Source: an uncultured Bacilli bacterium
Lineage (GTDB): Bacteria > Bacillota_I > Bacilli_A > RF39 > UBA660
Direction: 5' to 3'
Assembly (NCBI GenBank): GCA_947630585.1
Contig: CANRIE010000046.1
Coordinates: 1-5,576 of the forward strand
DNA length: 5,576 bases
The position numbers were made by a program, and so were the translations under genes. Positions 1 through 5,576 of this stretch are shown here, piece by piece. The notes beneath the pieces were generated by a model. The model was not told the origin of the DNA, did no database searches, and saw nothing but the letters and a program-made list of their open reading frames with translations. How positions within the stretch are numbered: the first letter of the stretch is position 1; the number at the start of each line of letters is the position of its first letter.

Positions 1-18
1 TAAATTTCTTAAAACATA

Positions 19-47
19 TATACAAAAAAAAATTCCTTTGTTATAAT
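19..47 (+). promoter_or_regulatory. Promoter of dnaE (extended -10)
   Basis: A perfect TATAAT lies at 42-47 with an upstream TG (39-40), giving the extended -10 form TGnTATAAT. Exactly 17 bases upstream is TATACA (19-24), which matches four of six bases of the TTGACA -35 box. Transcription would start near 54, leaving a leader of about 27 bases before the ATG at 81. An A-run (24-32) fills the spacer. It probably drives the dnaE-pyk unit. This is inferred from sequence match only. Confidence 0.7.
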
Positions 48-68
48 TAAAGAAAGAAGTAGTTTAAA

Positions 69-73
69 GGGAG
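69..73 (+). promoter_or_regulatory. Ribosome binding site of dnaE
   Basis: GGGAG at 69-73, continuing as TGAT, resembles the GGAGGTGAT complement of the 16S rRNA 3' end and sits seven bases before ATG 81. It supports 81 as the start, and no competing upstream in-frame start has a better site. Confidence 0.7.
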
Positions 74-80
74 TGATTAT

Positions 81-2945
81 ATGTATATACCACTTTATAA
101 TAAAACAACTTATTCGTTTTTATCTAGTTTAATGGAAGTTGATGATTTAATCAATCTTGCTAAAATCAACAATTTAGAATATATGGCAATCTGTGATGAT
201 AATATGTATGGGGTTATGGAATTTATTAGAAAATGTGAAGAAAACAATATTAAACCCATAATTGGACTTGATTTAGAAGATAGACTTTTATTTGCTAAAA
301 ACTATTTAGGGTACCAAAACTTACTTAAACTTACAACTATAAAATCAGAAAGAGAATTAACGCGCGATGACTATAAAACCTATAAAAGTAATTTAATATG
401 TATACCTTTAAAAGATATAGAATTAATTTATCAAGATATATTTTATCCATTAACTAAAGATAATATAAATAAAGATAATGTTATTTATATTAATAAAATA
501 TTATATAAAGAAGATAAAGATAAAGAAATATTAAAATATTTAGAATTATTAAGAGATAATTTAACTATTCTTGACGATTATAAATATAAAGATGGGTGTT
601 ATTATAATAGTTATGATGTTAATAATAAAATTGCTTTAGAAAATACTTTTAAACTTGCTAAATTATGTGATTTTAAATTAATTAAGTATGATCTTAATTT
701 AGCAATATTTAATAAAGATATAGATGCTAACGAGTATTTAAAAACTTTATCTTTAAAAGGACTTAATAGAAGACTTAACAATAATATTCCGAGTAATTAT
801 TTAGAAAGATTAAATCATGAATTAGATGTTATTATTAAAATGGGGTTTGCTAATTATTTCTTAGTTGTTTATGACTTTATTAAATATGCTAAAAATAAAG
901 GAATATTAGTAGGTCCTGGAAGGGGATCAGCTGCAGGGTCCTTGGTTAGTTACACTTTAGGAATAACTGATATTGACCCCATTAAATATGATTTACTATT
1001 TGAACGATTTTTAAATAGTGAACGAATTACAATGCCTGATATTGATACTGATTTTCCAGATATCTATAGGGACGACGTAATAAAATATGTTAAAGAAAAA
1101 TATGGAGAAAAACGGGTTGCTAATATAATTACCTTTGGAACGATGGGAGCGAAACTTAGTGTTCGAGATATAGGACGCGTCATGAATGTATCTTTAAGAG
1201 ATATTGATGAAATTAGTAAACTAATTGGTTCTAAAAAAGAAAGTTTAAAAGAAATAATTAAAAATGATATTAGATTACAAGATATTATTAAAAGTGATAA
1301 TAAAATAAAAAAATTAATGGAAGTAGCAGTTCGGGTTGAAGGGATTAAAAGACACTCGGGAATTCATGCGGCAGGAATTATTATAGCAAATAAAGATTTA
1401 GATGAAATCGTGCCCTTAGTCTATGACAACAATCTATATATATCAGGGTATGAAGCTTCTTATTTAGAAGATTTAGGTTTATTAAAAATGGACTTTTTAG
1501 GAATTAAAAACTTAACAACCATTATGGAAATAATTGATTCTATTTTAACAAGTGAAGGCATAAATATTAAATTTAAAGATATTCCTCTTGATGATAAGGA
1601 AACTATAGATTTATTTAGAAGAGGGGATACAAATGGGATATTCCAGTTTGAAAGTGCTGGGATGAAACACTTTCTAAAAGAATTAGCACCTAATAATTTC
1701 TTAGATATTGTAAGCGCGATTGCCTTATTTAGACCAGGATGTGCAGCATTCATTCCAACATTTATAAAAAGAAAAGAAGGGAAAGAGCCCATAAACTATT
1801 ATGACCCTAGTTTAGAGGGTGTGTTAAAAGAAACTTATGGAATTATTATCTATCAAGAGCAAATTATGCAAATTGCTTGTATAGTTGGAGGATTCACTTT
1901 AGGAGAAGCTGATATCTTAAGACGAGCCATGTCTAAAAAGAAAAAAGAAATCATGGAAGGGATGCATGATAAATTTATAGATGGTGCTTTAAAAAAAGGT
2001 TATAAAAAAGAATTAGCAGAAGAAATTTATAATTTAATTTTAAAGTTTGCATCATACGGATTTAATAAAAGTCATAGTATTGCTTATTCAATTGTTGCCT
2101 ATAAAATGGCTTATTTAAAAGTTCACTTTCAAAAACAATTTTATATAAGTTTACTTAATAGTGTTATTTCAGATACTACTAAAACAAAAGAATATATGTA
2201 TGAAATAAAAAAATATCATCTTAATATTTTAAAGCCTGATGTTAATTCAAGTGATATTATCTATCAAATTCATGATGGAAGTATCCTTGCACCATTTAAT
2301 ATTATTAAAGGAATAAGTAGAGTAATTGCAAGTAAAATAATTGAAAATAGAGGGGAAGGGTACGCAAGTTTATATGACTTCTTTAGTAAAACTTCAAGTA
2401 TTTCGAGAAGTACTTATGAAACTTTAATTAATGCAGGAGCCCTAGATTCTTTTAACTACACCAGAAAAACTTTAATAAATAACTTAGATAGTTTAATTAA
2501 TTATTCTAATTTATGTGAAGAAATAGATCCTGAATTTGTATTAAAACCAGAACTAGAAATACTAGATGAATATGATAATTCTTATTTAATTAATCAAGAA
2601 AAAGAATTATATGGATTATATATATCTAATCATCCTGTTTTAAATTATAAATTAAAATATGATGATATAATTAGTTTAAATAATATTGAAAATTATTTTA
2701 ATAAATTTGGAAACTTTATTGTTATGGTAGAAAAAACAAGAGAAATAACAACGAAGAATAATGATAAAATGATGTTTTTTACAGGAAGTGACGAGGAAAT
2801 GTTAAGAGATTTTACAATGTTTCCTAAAGTTTATAATGAGTATTTTGATATTAAAAAAGGTGATATAATTAAAATACTTGGTAAAGTTGAAAAAAGAAAT
2901 GGAACTTATCAAATAATAGTTTCGAAAATAGAAAAATTAAGTTAA
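81..2945 (+). CDS. dnaE: DNA polymerase III alpha subunit, short DnaE type
   Basis: This is the replicative polymerase alpha subunit of the C family, which extends DNA strands at the fork; in Bacillota it works alongside PolC and extends primers. The N-terminal PHP domain (about residues 1-65) is recognisable from AICDDNMYGVMEF and IKPIIGLD, but the HxHxH-type metal ligands near the start read PLYNKT, so no PHP nuclease activity is expected. The palm carries GPGRGS (278-283), PDIDTDF (319-325, catalytic Asp320 and Asp322) and KMDFLG (Asp471, the third catalytic Asp). A helix-hairpin-helix region lies around 760-790 (AGALDSF) and an OB-fold (about 870-954) closes the protein. At 954 residues it is shorter than the roughly 1,100-residue Bacillus DnaE and closer to Mollicutes versions. 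The exonuclease insert that marks PolC is absent. The stop codon TAA overlaps the pyk ribosome binding site, so the two genes are translationally close. It contains no tryptophan. Confidence 0.96.
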   Translation: MYIPLYNKTTYSFLSSLMEVDDLINLAKINNLEYMAICDDNMYGVMEFIRKCEENNIKPIIGLDLEDRLLFAKNYLGYQNLLKLTTIKSERELTRDDYKTYKSNLICIPLKDIELIYQDIFYPLTKDNINKDNVIYINKILYKEDKDKEILKYLELLRDNLTILDDYKYKDGCYYNSYDVNNKIALENTFKLAKLCDFKLIKYDLNLAIFNKDIDANEYLKTLSLKGLNRRLNNNIPSNYLERLNHELDVIIKMGFANYFLVVYDFIKYAKNKGILVGPGRGSAAGSLVSYTLGITDIDPIKYDLLFERFLNSERITMPDIDTDFPDIYRDDVIKYVKEKYGEKRVANIITFGTMGAKLSVRDIGRVMNVSLRDIDEISKLIGSKKESLKEIIKNDIRLQDIIKSDNKIKKLMEVAVRVEGIKRHSGIHAAGIIIANKDLDEIVPLVYDNNLYISGYEASYLEDLGLLKMDFLGIKNLTTIMEIIDSILTSEGINIKFKDIPLDDKETIDLFRRGDTNGIFQFESAGMKHFLKELAPNNFLDIVSAIALFRPGCAAFIPTFIKRKEGKEPINYYDPSLEGVLKETYGIIIYQEQIMQIACIVGGFTLGEADILRRAMSKKKKEIMEGMHDKFIDGALKKGYKKELAEEIYNLILKFASYGFNKSHSIAYSIVAYKMAYLKVHFQKQFYISLLNSVISDTTKTKEYMYEIKKYHLNILKPDVNSSDIIYQIHDGSILAPFNIIKGISRVIASKIIENRGEGYASLYDFFSKTSSISRSTYETLINAGALDSFNYTRKTLINNLDSLINYSNLCEEIDPEFVLKPELEILDEYDNSYLINQEKELYGLYISNHPVLNYKLKYDDIISLNNIENYFNKFGNFIVMVEKTREITTKNNDKMMFFTGSDEEMLRDFTMFPKVYNEYFDIKKGDIIKILGKVEKRNGTYQIIVSKIEKLS

Positions 2946-2950
2946 AGGAG
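2944..2950 (+). promoter_or_regulatory. Ribosome binding site of pyk, overlapping the dnaE stop
   Basis: AAAGGAG at 2944-2950 begins inside the dnaE stop codon (TAA 2943-2945) and lies five bases before ATG 2956. The tight junction indicates one mRNA and suggests that ribosomes finishing dnaE may help start pyk. Confidence 0.75.
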
Positions 2951-2955
2951 ATAAT

Positions 2956-4371
2956 ATGAAAAAAACGAAAATAGTTGCTACGTTAGGACCTAGTACAAAA
3001 AATGCTAAAGTAATTGAAGAAATGGTTAGAAATGGAGTTGATGTCTTTAGAATTAATACATCTCACGCCTCCCTTGACGAGGCATCTCAATATATTAAGA
3101 TAATAAGAAGTATTGAAAAAAAAGTTAATAAAGTAATTGGAATTATGTTAGATTTAGATGGACCTGGGATTAGACTTGACAGATTAAATGAAGGATCATC
3201 TTACTTAGAAAAAGATAAAGAAGTGAGATTTTATGATTATCATGTTATTTGTAATAATACTCAATTATCAACTAATTTTAATAATTTTACTAGTATTGTT
3301 AACATTGATGATATTTTAATTCTTTCTAATGGATCTGTTAAACTAAAAGTAATTGATATTAATGAAGATAATTTTAAATGTTTGGTTTTAGAAGCAGGAT
3401 ATATTTATAGTAATCAAACTATTTATATAAATAAGAATTATAAATTACCATTTTTAAGTTTAAAAGATAAAGATACTATTATGTTTGCAATTAAAAATAA
3501 TGTTGATTTCTTAGCTTTATCTTTTGTTCGTGATGAACAAGATGTTTTAGAAGTTATTGATATGTTAATTGAAAATAGTAATGAACATATCTCAATTATT
3601 TCAAAAATTGAAAATGAGTTTGCTTTCTCTAATTTAAATGAAATTTTAAAAGTAAGTGATGGAGTAATGATTGGACGAGGAGATTTCGGTATTAACGTAT
3701 CTTTGCCAAGACTCCCTTATTATCAAAAAGAAATATTAGATATGGCTAGTAAAACTGAGAAAATTGGATTAGTTGCAACTGATTTCTTGAAAACAATGAT
3801 TAAGGAAAAGAATCCATCAAGAGCTGAAGTTGTTGATATTTATAATGCTGTTTTAGATAAAGCCGATGGTTTAGTTTTATGTGATGAAACATCAATTGGA
3901 AAGTACCCTGCTGAATCAGTTTCTGTAATGACTGATGTTATTTTAGAAGCCGAAAAAGATTTTAATTATCATGAAAATTTAGAAAATACTTTTAAAAAAG
4001 GAAAACTTGATGTTACCTCAACTATTTCTTATTCTGTAGTTGATTCTAGTCTTCTTCTTAATGCTTCTTGTATTTTAGCTAACACAATGAGTGGGTATAC
4101 AGCAAGAAAGATAAGTTACTTTAGACCAAAGAGCATTGTTCTTGGATTAAGTCCTAATATTAATACAGTTAGAAGTCTAACTCTAAATTATGGAATAATT
4201 CCGGTTTTAGTAAATAAATTCCATGATACTGACGAAATAGTTTCAGGGTGTATTGAGAAATATAAAGAAATAATGGATTATAAAATAGGAGACACAGTTA
4301 TAATAACCGGAGGTTTACCTCTTAATAATAAAAATACAGATTTCATGAAAATAGAGAAAATTGTCAACTAA
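2956..4371 (+). CDS. pyk: Pyruvate kinase, divergent
   Basis: Pyruvate kinase moves phosphate from phosphoenolpyruvate to ADP in the last step of glycolysis, in the cytoplasm. The fold is complete at 471 residues, about the length of E. coli PykF, without the extra C-terminal domain of Bacillus enzymes. Conserved are KTKIVATLGPST (3-14), FRINTSH (31-37: Arg32, Asn34, Ser36), Asp66, SFVR (189-192), KIEN (217-220: catalytic Lys217, metal ligand Glu219), GRGDFG (240-245: Asp243), Thr275, PSRAEV (287-292) and SGYTAR (379-384). Several usually invariant stretches differ: the TKGPEIR motif reads LDGPGIR (67-73), VDDG reads LSNG (123-126), and SGET reads CDET (309-312). Thr at the potassium site is Leu67, and the usual Trp in the C-terminal WG motif is Tyr412. 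It follows dnaE by ten bases and is probably co-transcribed. Catalysis seems possible, but potassium use and substrate handling may be altered; a specialised or regulatory paralog is the alternative. Confidence 0.9.
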   Translation: MKKTKIVATLGPSTKNAKVIEEMVRNGVDVFRINTSHASLDEASQYIKIIRSIEKKVNKVIGIMLDLDGPGIRLDRLNEGSSYLEKDKEVRFYDYHVICNNTQLSTNFNNFTSIVNIDDILILSNGSVKLKVIDINEDNFKCLVLEAGYIYSNQTIYINKNYKLPFLSLKDKDTIMFAIKNNVDFLALSFVRDEQDVLEVIDMLIENSNEHISIISKIENEFAFSNLNEILKVSDGVMIGRGDFGINVSLPRLPYYQKEILDMASKTEKIGLVATDFLKTMIKEKNPSRAEVVDIYNAVLDKADGLVLCDETSIGKYPAESVSVMTDVILEAEKDFNYHENLENTFKKGKLDVTSTISYSVVDSSLLLNASCILANTMSGYTARKISYFRPKSIVLGLSPNINTVRSLTLNYGIIPVLVNKFHDTDEIVSGCIEKYKEIMDYKIGDTVIITGGLPLNNKNTDFMKIEKIVN

Positions 4372-4394
4372 AGTGTAAAATTTAATTAATTCCC

Positions 4395-4423
4395 TTGCAT
4401 ATTTTTCTTTATCATATTATTCT
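4395..4423 (+). promoter_or_regulatory. Possible promoter of rpoZ
   Basis: TTGCAT (4395-4400) as -35 and TATTCT (4418-4423) as -10 are separated by exactly 17 bases, each matching four of six consensus bases. An alternative -10 is TATTAT at 4415-4420 with a short 14-base spacer. No convincing terminator was seen between pyk and this point, so rpoZ may also be reached by readthrough from pyk. Confidence 0.35.
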
Positions 4424-4430
4424 AATAATA

Positions 4431-4437
4431 GAGGGAG
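4431..4437 (+). promoter_or_regulatory. Ribosome binding site of rpoZ, decides the start
   Basis: GAGGGAG at 4431-4437 is the only purine-rich SD candidate. It ends one base before the first GTG (4439), too close for initiation, but ten bases before the second in-frame GTG (4448), which is workable. It therefore favours 4448 as the true start. Confidence 0.6.
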
Positions 4438-4447
4438 AGTGAAAAGT

Positions 4448-4648
4448 GTGATATATCCATCAATTGATAAATTACTTAATGTCGTATCTTCAAAATATGA
4501 ACTTGTTCATATAGCAGCTAAGAGAAGTAGGCAAATTGAGGAGACTGGCTTCTTACAAATGCCAAAACATAAATATAAATCTGCCAAAAATATTGGTAAG
4601 GCACTTGAAGAAGTTGCAGAGGGATTAATTAAAGTTAAACATGCCTAA
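4448..4648 (+). CDS. rpoZ: RNA polymerase omega subunit
   Basis: Omega is the small core RNA polymerase subunit that binds and stabilises beta-prime. The 66-residue protein begins MIYPSIDKLL, the usual Bacillota omega start (compare ML-P-ID-L), followed by the conserved SKYELVHIAAKRSRQIE (15-31) and the C-terminal KNIGKALEEVAEGLI (47-61), the two hallmarks of the family. The length is normal for Gram-positive omega. Start GTG 4448 is chosen over GTG 4439 because of SD spacing and because the resulting N-terminus matches the family; the earlier start would only add three residues. In many Bacillota rpoZ sits after gmk and before coaBC-priA; here it instead follows pyk and none of those partners is visible. 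A strong terminator follows 19 bases after the stop. Confidence 0.9.
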   Translation: MIYPSIDKLLNVVSSKYELVHIAAKRSRQIEETGFLQMPKHKYKSAKNIGKALEEVAEGLIKVKHA

Positions 4649-4667
4649 AATCCGAGAAATACTTTTT

Positions 4668-4704
4668 AAACATTTAACTATTCTAGTTAGATGTTTTATT
4701 TTTT
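4668..4704 (+). terminator. Rho-independent terminator after rpoZ
   Basis: A 13-bp stem pairs AAACATTTAACTA (4668-4680) with TAGTTAGATGTTT (4684-4696), with one G-U pair and a three-base loop TTC. It is followed by TA and a run of six T (4699-4704). The stem is AT-rich but long and uninterrupted. It ends the rpoZ transcript and separates it from the next gene. Confidence 0.85.
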
Positions 4705-4731
4705 AGCAAATATTCTTTTTAAAAGCATAAT
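4703..4731 (+). promoter_or_regulatory. Possible promoter of the GDPD-like gene
   Basis: TTAGCA (4703-4708, four of six) and CATAAT (4726-4731, five of six) are separated by 17 bases. The -35 overlaps the last bases of the preceding terminator. Transcription would begin near 4738, giving a leader of only about ten bases. A promoter is needed here because of the terminator just upstream, but the exact boxes are uncertain. Confidence 0.4.
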
Positions 4732-4738
4732 ATTTATT

Positions 4739-4744
4739 GGTGAT
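4739..4744 (+). promoter_or_regulatory. Ribosome binding site GGTGAT
   Basis: GGTGAT at 4739-4744 matches the inner part of the 16S anti-SD complement (GGAGGTGAT) and lies three bases before ATG 4748, the correct position for this shifted pairing. It supports the chosen start. Confidence 0.55.
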
Positions 4745-4747
4745 TGA

Positions 4748-5476
4748 ATGAATTTAATTATTCAAAAAAGTATAAAATATAATATTCAAGATTTCTTTAA
4801 CACGGTTATTAATTTAGACTTTGTTGATGGAATTAGCCTAAATGTTGGAGTTACAAAAGATGATAAAATAGTTATATTTAATTTATCAAGTGGTAATGAT
4901 GAACTTGTTAAATCAATTTATTCTAATACTTATAATGAACTTAAAAACTTAGAAATGATTATGTTAGATGATGTACTTGCTTATTTAAGTAAAATTAATT
5001 ATAAGGGAAGAGTTATGTTAAATATAATTCCTCTTGAACATAAATGTATAACGGAAGATGAAACGAAAGCTTTAATGGAAAAAATTAAATTATTCTTAAA
5101 TAATTTAGAAAATATTTTAAAAGATAAAACTAATTTAGATATGTTTATTCATAGTACGAGTCGTAATTTAGTAACCTTACTTAAAAATAAAGGTTTGAAA
5201 ACGAAGATTGGCTTTGCAGTTACAACAACCGATCTTAATTATATTGATGTTGAATATTATGTATTCGCGTACGAAATGATTAATTTAATTTTAATTAAAC
5301 AAGAGATTGATTTAAAAAAAGAAGTATTTCTATATCTAGGGAGTGCTTATGAAATATCGTCCATTTATGACTATTTAAGAGGTAGTAAAGCAACTGATTT
5401 AGCTAAAAAATTATATAATGAATTAAATTTAATGGGTGATTATCCCGAACTAATGAAGAAAACTTTTTTAGATTAG
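4748..5476 (+). CDS. GDPD-like TIM-barrel protein, probably without activity
   Basis: The 242-residue protein has no signal peptide or clear membrane segment and so is probably cytoplasmic. The pattern of GISLNVGVTKDDKIVIFN (28-45), then MIMLDDVLAYL (70-80), a strand GRVMLNI (87-93) and a later HSTSRNLVTLLKNKGLKTKIGF stretch follows the order of glycerophosphodiester phosphodiesterases (GxELDVxxTKDxxxVVxHD, then LxEVL, then LNIExK). The active-site residues are all missing: no HRG near the N-terminus, the Glu and Asp of ELD are Ser30 and Asn32, and the His of the HD pair is replaced at Phe44-Asn45. It is therefore best read as a GDPD-fold pseudoenzyme of unknown role. The assignment rests on pattern recall and is moderate; an unrelated TIM-barrel-like protein is the alternative. 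It starts its own transcription unit after the rpoZ terminator, and its TAG stop overlaps the 5' arm of the next hairpin. Confidence 0.7.
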   Translation: MNLIIQKSIKYNIQDFFNTVINLDFVDGISLNVGVTKDDKIVIFNLSSGNDELVKSIYSNTYNELKNLEMIMLDDVLAYLSKINYKGRVMLNIIPLEHKCITEDETKALMEKIKLFLNNLENILKDKTNLDMFIHSTSRNLVTLLKNKGLKTKIGFAVTTTDLNYIDVEYYVFAYEMINLILIKQEIDLKKEVFLYLGSAYEISSIYDYLRGSKATDLAKKLYNELNLMGDYPELMKKTFLD

Positions 5477-5510
5477 GTCTTGCAAAATACCTAAATATTT
5501 GACCTTTTTT
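5475..5510 (+). terminator. Candidate terminator at the end of the GDPD-like gene
   Basis: AGGTC (5475-5479), starting inside the stop codon, pairs with GACCT (5501-5505). A second five-pair AT helix (AAATA 5485-5489 with TATTT 5496-5500) stacks inside with a five-base bulge and a six-base loop. A run of six T (5505-5510) follows. The stem is modest, so termination may be partial. GACCT and the T-run are also the 5' arm of the larger hairpin that follows, so the two structures exclude each other. Confidence 0.5.
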
Positions 5511-5555
5511 ACTTAACTGTGTCAAAGCAAAAAACATAGTTAGGTAAAGGAGGTC
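5501..5555 (+). promoter_or_regulatory. 21-bp RNA hairpin covering the next ribosome binding site
   Basis: Bases 5501-5521 pair without a single bulge with 5535-5555: 17 Watson-Crick and four G-U pairs around a 13-base loop (5522-5534). The 3' arm contains AAAGGAGG (5546-5553), the ribosome binding site of the gene starting at 5563, so in this fold the SD is fully hidden. UUUU (5505-5508) faces AGGA (5548-5551), the pairing that defines fourU RNA thermometers. The four G-U pairs would be mismatches in DNA or in the other strand's RNA, which argues for a + strand RNA element. No known riboswitch class was recognised. What it responds to is unknown. Confidence 0.6.
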
Positions 5556-5562
5556 TTTTAAA

Positions 5563-5576
5563 ATGAAAAATCTAAC
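5563..5576 (+). CDS. Start of a following gene, cut by the window end
   Basis: ATG at 5563 lies nine bases after a near-perfect SD (AAAGGAGG, 5546-5553) and begins MKNL before the window ends. Only four full codons are visible, so the product cannot be named. The SD is one of the strongest in the window yet is buried in the hairpin at 5501-5555, suggesting controlled translation. Confidence 0.6.

Noticed and set aside
1460..1792. 110-residue open frame on the - strand inside dnaE
   Set aside because: It lies opposite the conserved DnaE palm region, has no recognisable domain and no plausible ribosome binding context; it is a shadow of the coding strand.
4310..4321. GAGGT-TT-ACCTC inverted repeat near the pyk 3' end
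   Set aside because: A two-base loop cannot form a hairpin, it sits inside coding sequence, and no T-run follows, so it is not a terminator.
4391..4436. TCCCT ... AGGGA pairing between pyk and rpoZ
   Set aside because: Only five pairs across a 36-base loop, with no T-run after it; too weak to call a terminator or an SD-blocking structure.
81..5476. TGA read as tryptophan (code 4)
   Set aside because: No in-frame TGA occurs in any gene and every stop is TAA or TAG, so there is no evidence for recoding here, though it is not excluded either.
5499..5527. Promoter with TTGACC as -35 for the last gene
   Set aside because: TTGACC (5499-5504) is a good -35 match, but 17 bases downstream is TCAAAG, a poor -10, and no better -10 occurs at 16-18 bases.
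5501..5555. Known riboswitch (preQ1-I or SAM-III/SMK type) before the last gene
   Set aside because: Both can hide an SD, but I could not match the conserved bases of either class, and the uninterrupted 21-bp stem has no room for their binding pocket.

Overview
The window is strongly AT-rich (roughly a quarter G+C by eye). It has AT-ending codons, AGGAG-type ribosome binding sites, TAA or TAG stops, and short intergenic gaps with T-tract hairpins. Together with a short DnaE polymerase next to a pyruvate kinase gene and a small omega subunit, this suggests a reduced-genome member of the Bacilli/Mollicutes side of the low-G+C Gram-positives, for example an uncultured gut lineage. The exact lineage cannot be fixed from this window. 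All genes lie on the + strand.

Layout. Positions 1-80 hold a good sigma-70-type extended -10 promoter and a ribosome binding site for dnaE (81-2945), a 954-residue DNA polymerase III alpha subunit with all three catalytic aspartates but no metal ligands in its PHP domain. Ten bases later comes pyk (2956-4371), a pyruvate kinase-like enzyme that keeps the core catalytic residues but differs at several normally invariant sites. The two are almost certainly co-transcribed. After a 76-base gap with a weak promoter comes rpoZ, the RNA polymerase omega subunit (best start GTG 4448), closed by a clear terminator at 4668-4704. A separate unit then encodes a 242-residue protein (4748-5476) that looks like a glycerophosphodiester phosphodiesterase fold without its active site. 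The last 100 bases hold a terminator-like hairpin, a continuous 21-bp RNA hairpin that buries the next ribosome binding site, and the first 14 bases of a further gene.

The genes are mostly housekeeping: replication, glycolysis and transcription. The dnaE-pyk pair looks like a shortened form of the dnaE ... pfkA-pyk cluster of Bacillota. The points most worth a second look are the SD-sequestering hairpin before the last gene, with a UUUU:AGGA pairing like fourU RNA thermometers; the complete lack of tryptophan codons in about 1,730 codons, including a Trp-to-Tyr change at a usually conserved pyruvate kinase site; the unusual pyruvate kinase active site; and the apparent GDPD pseudoenzyme.
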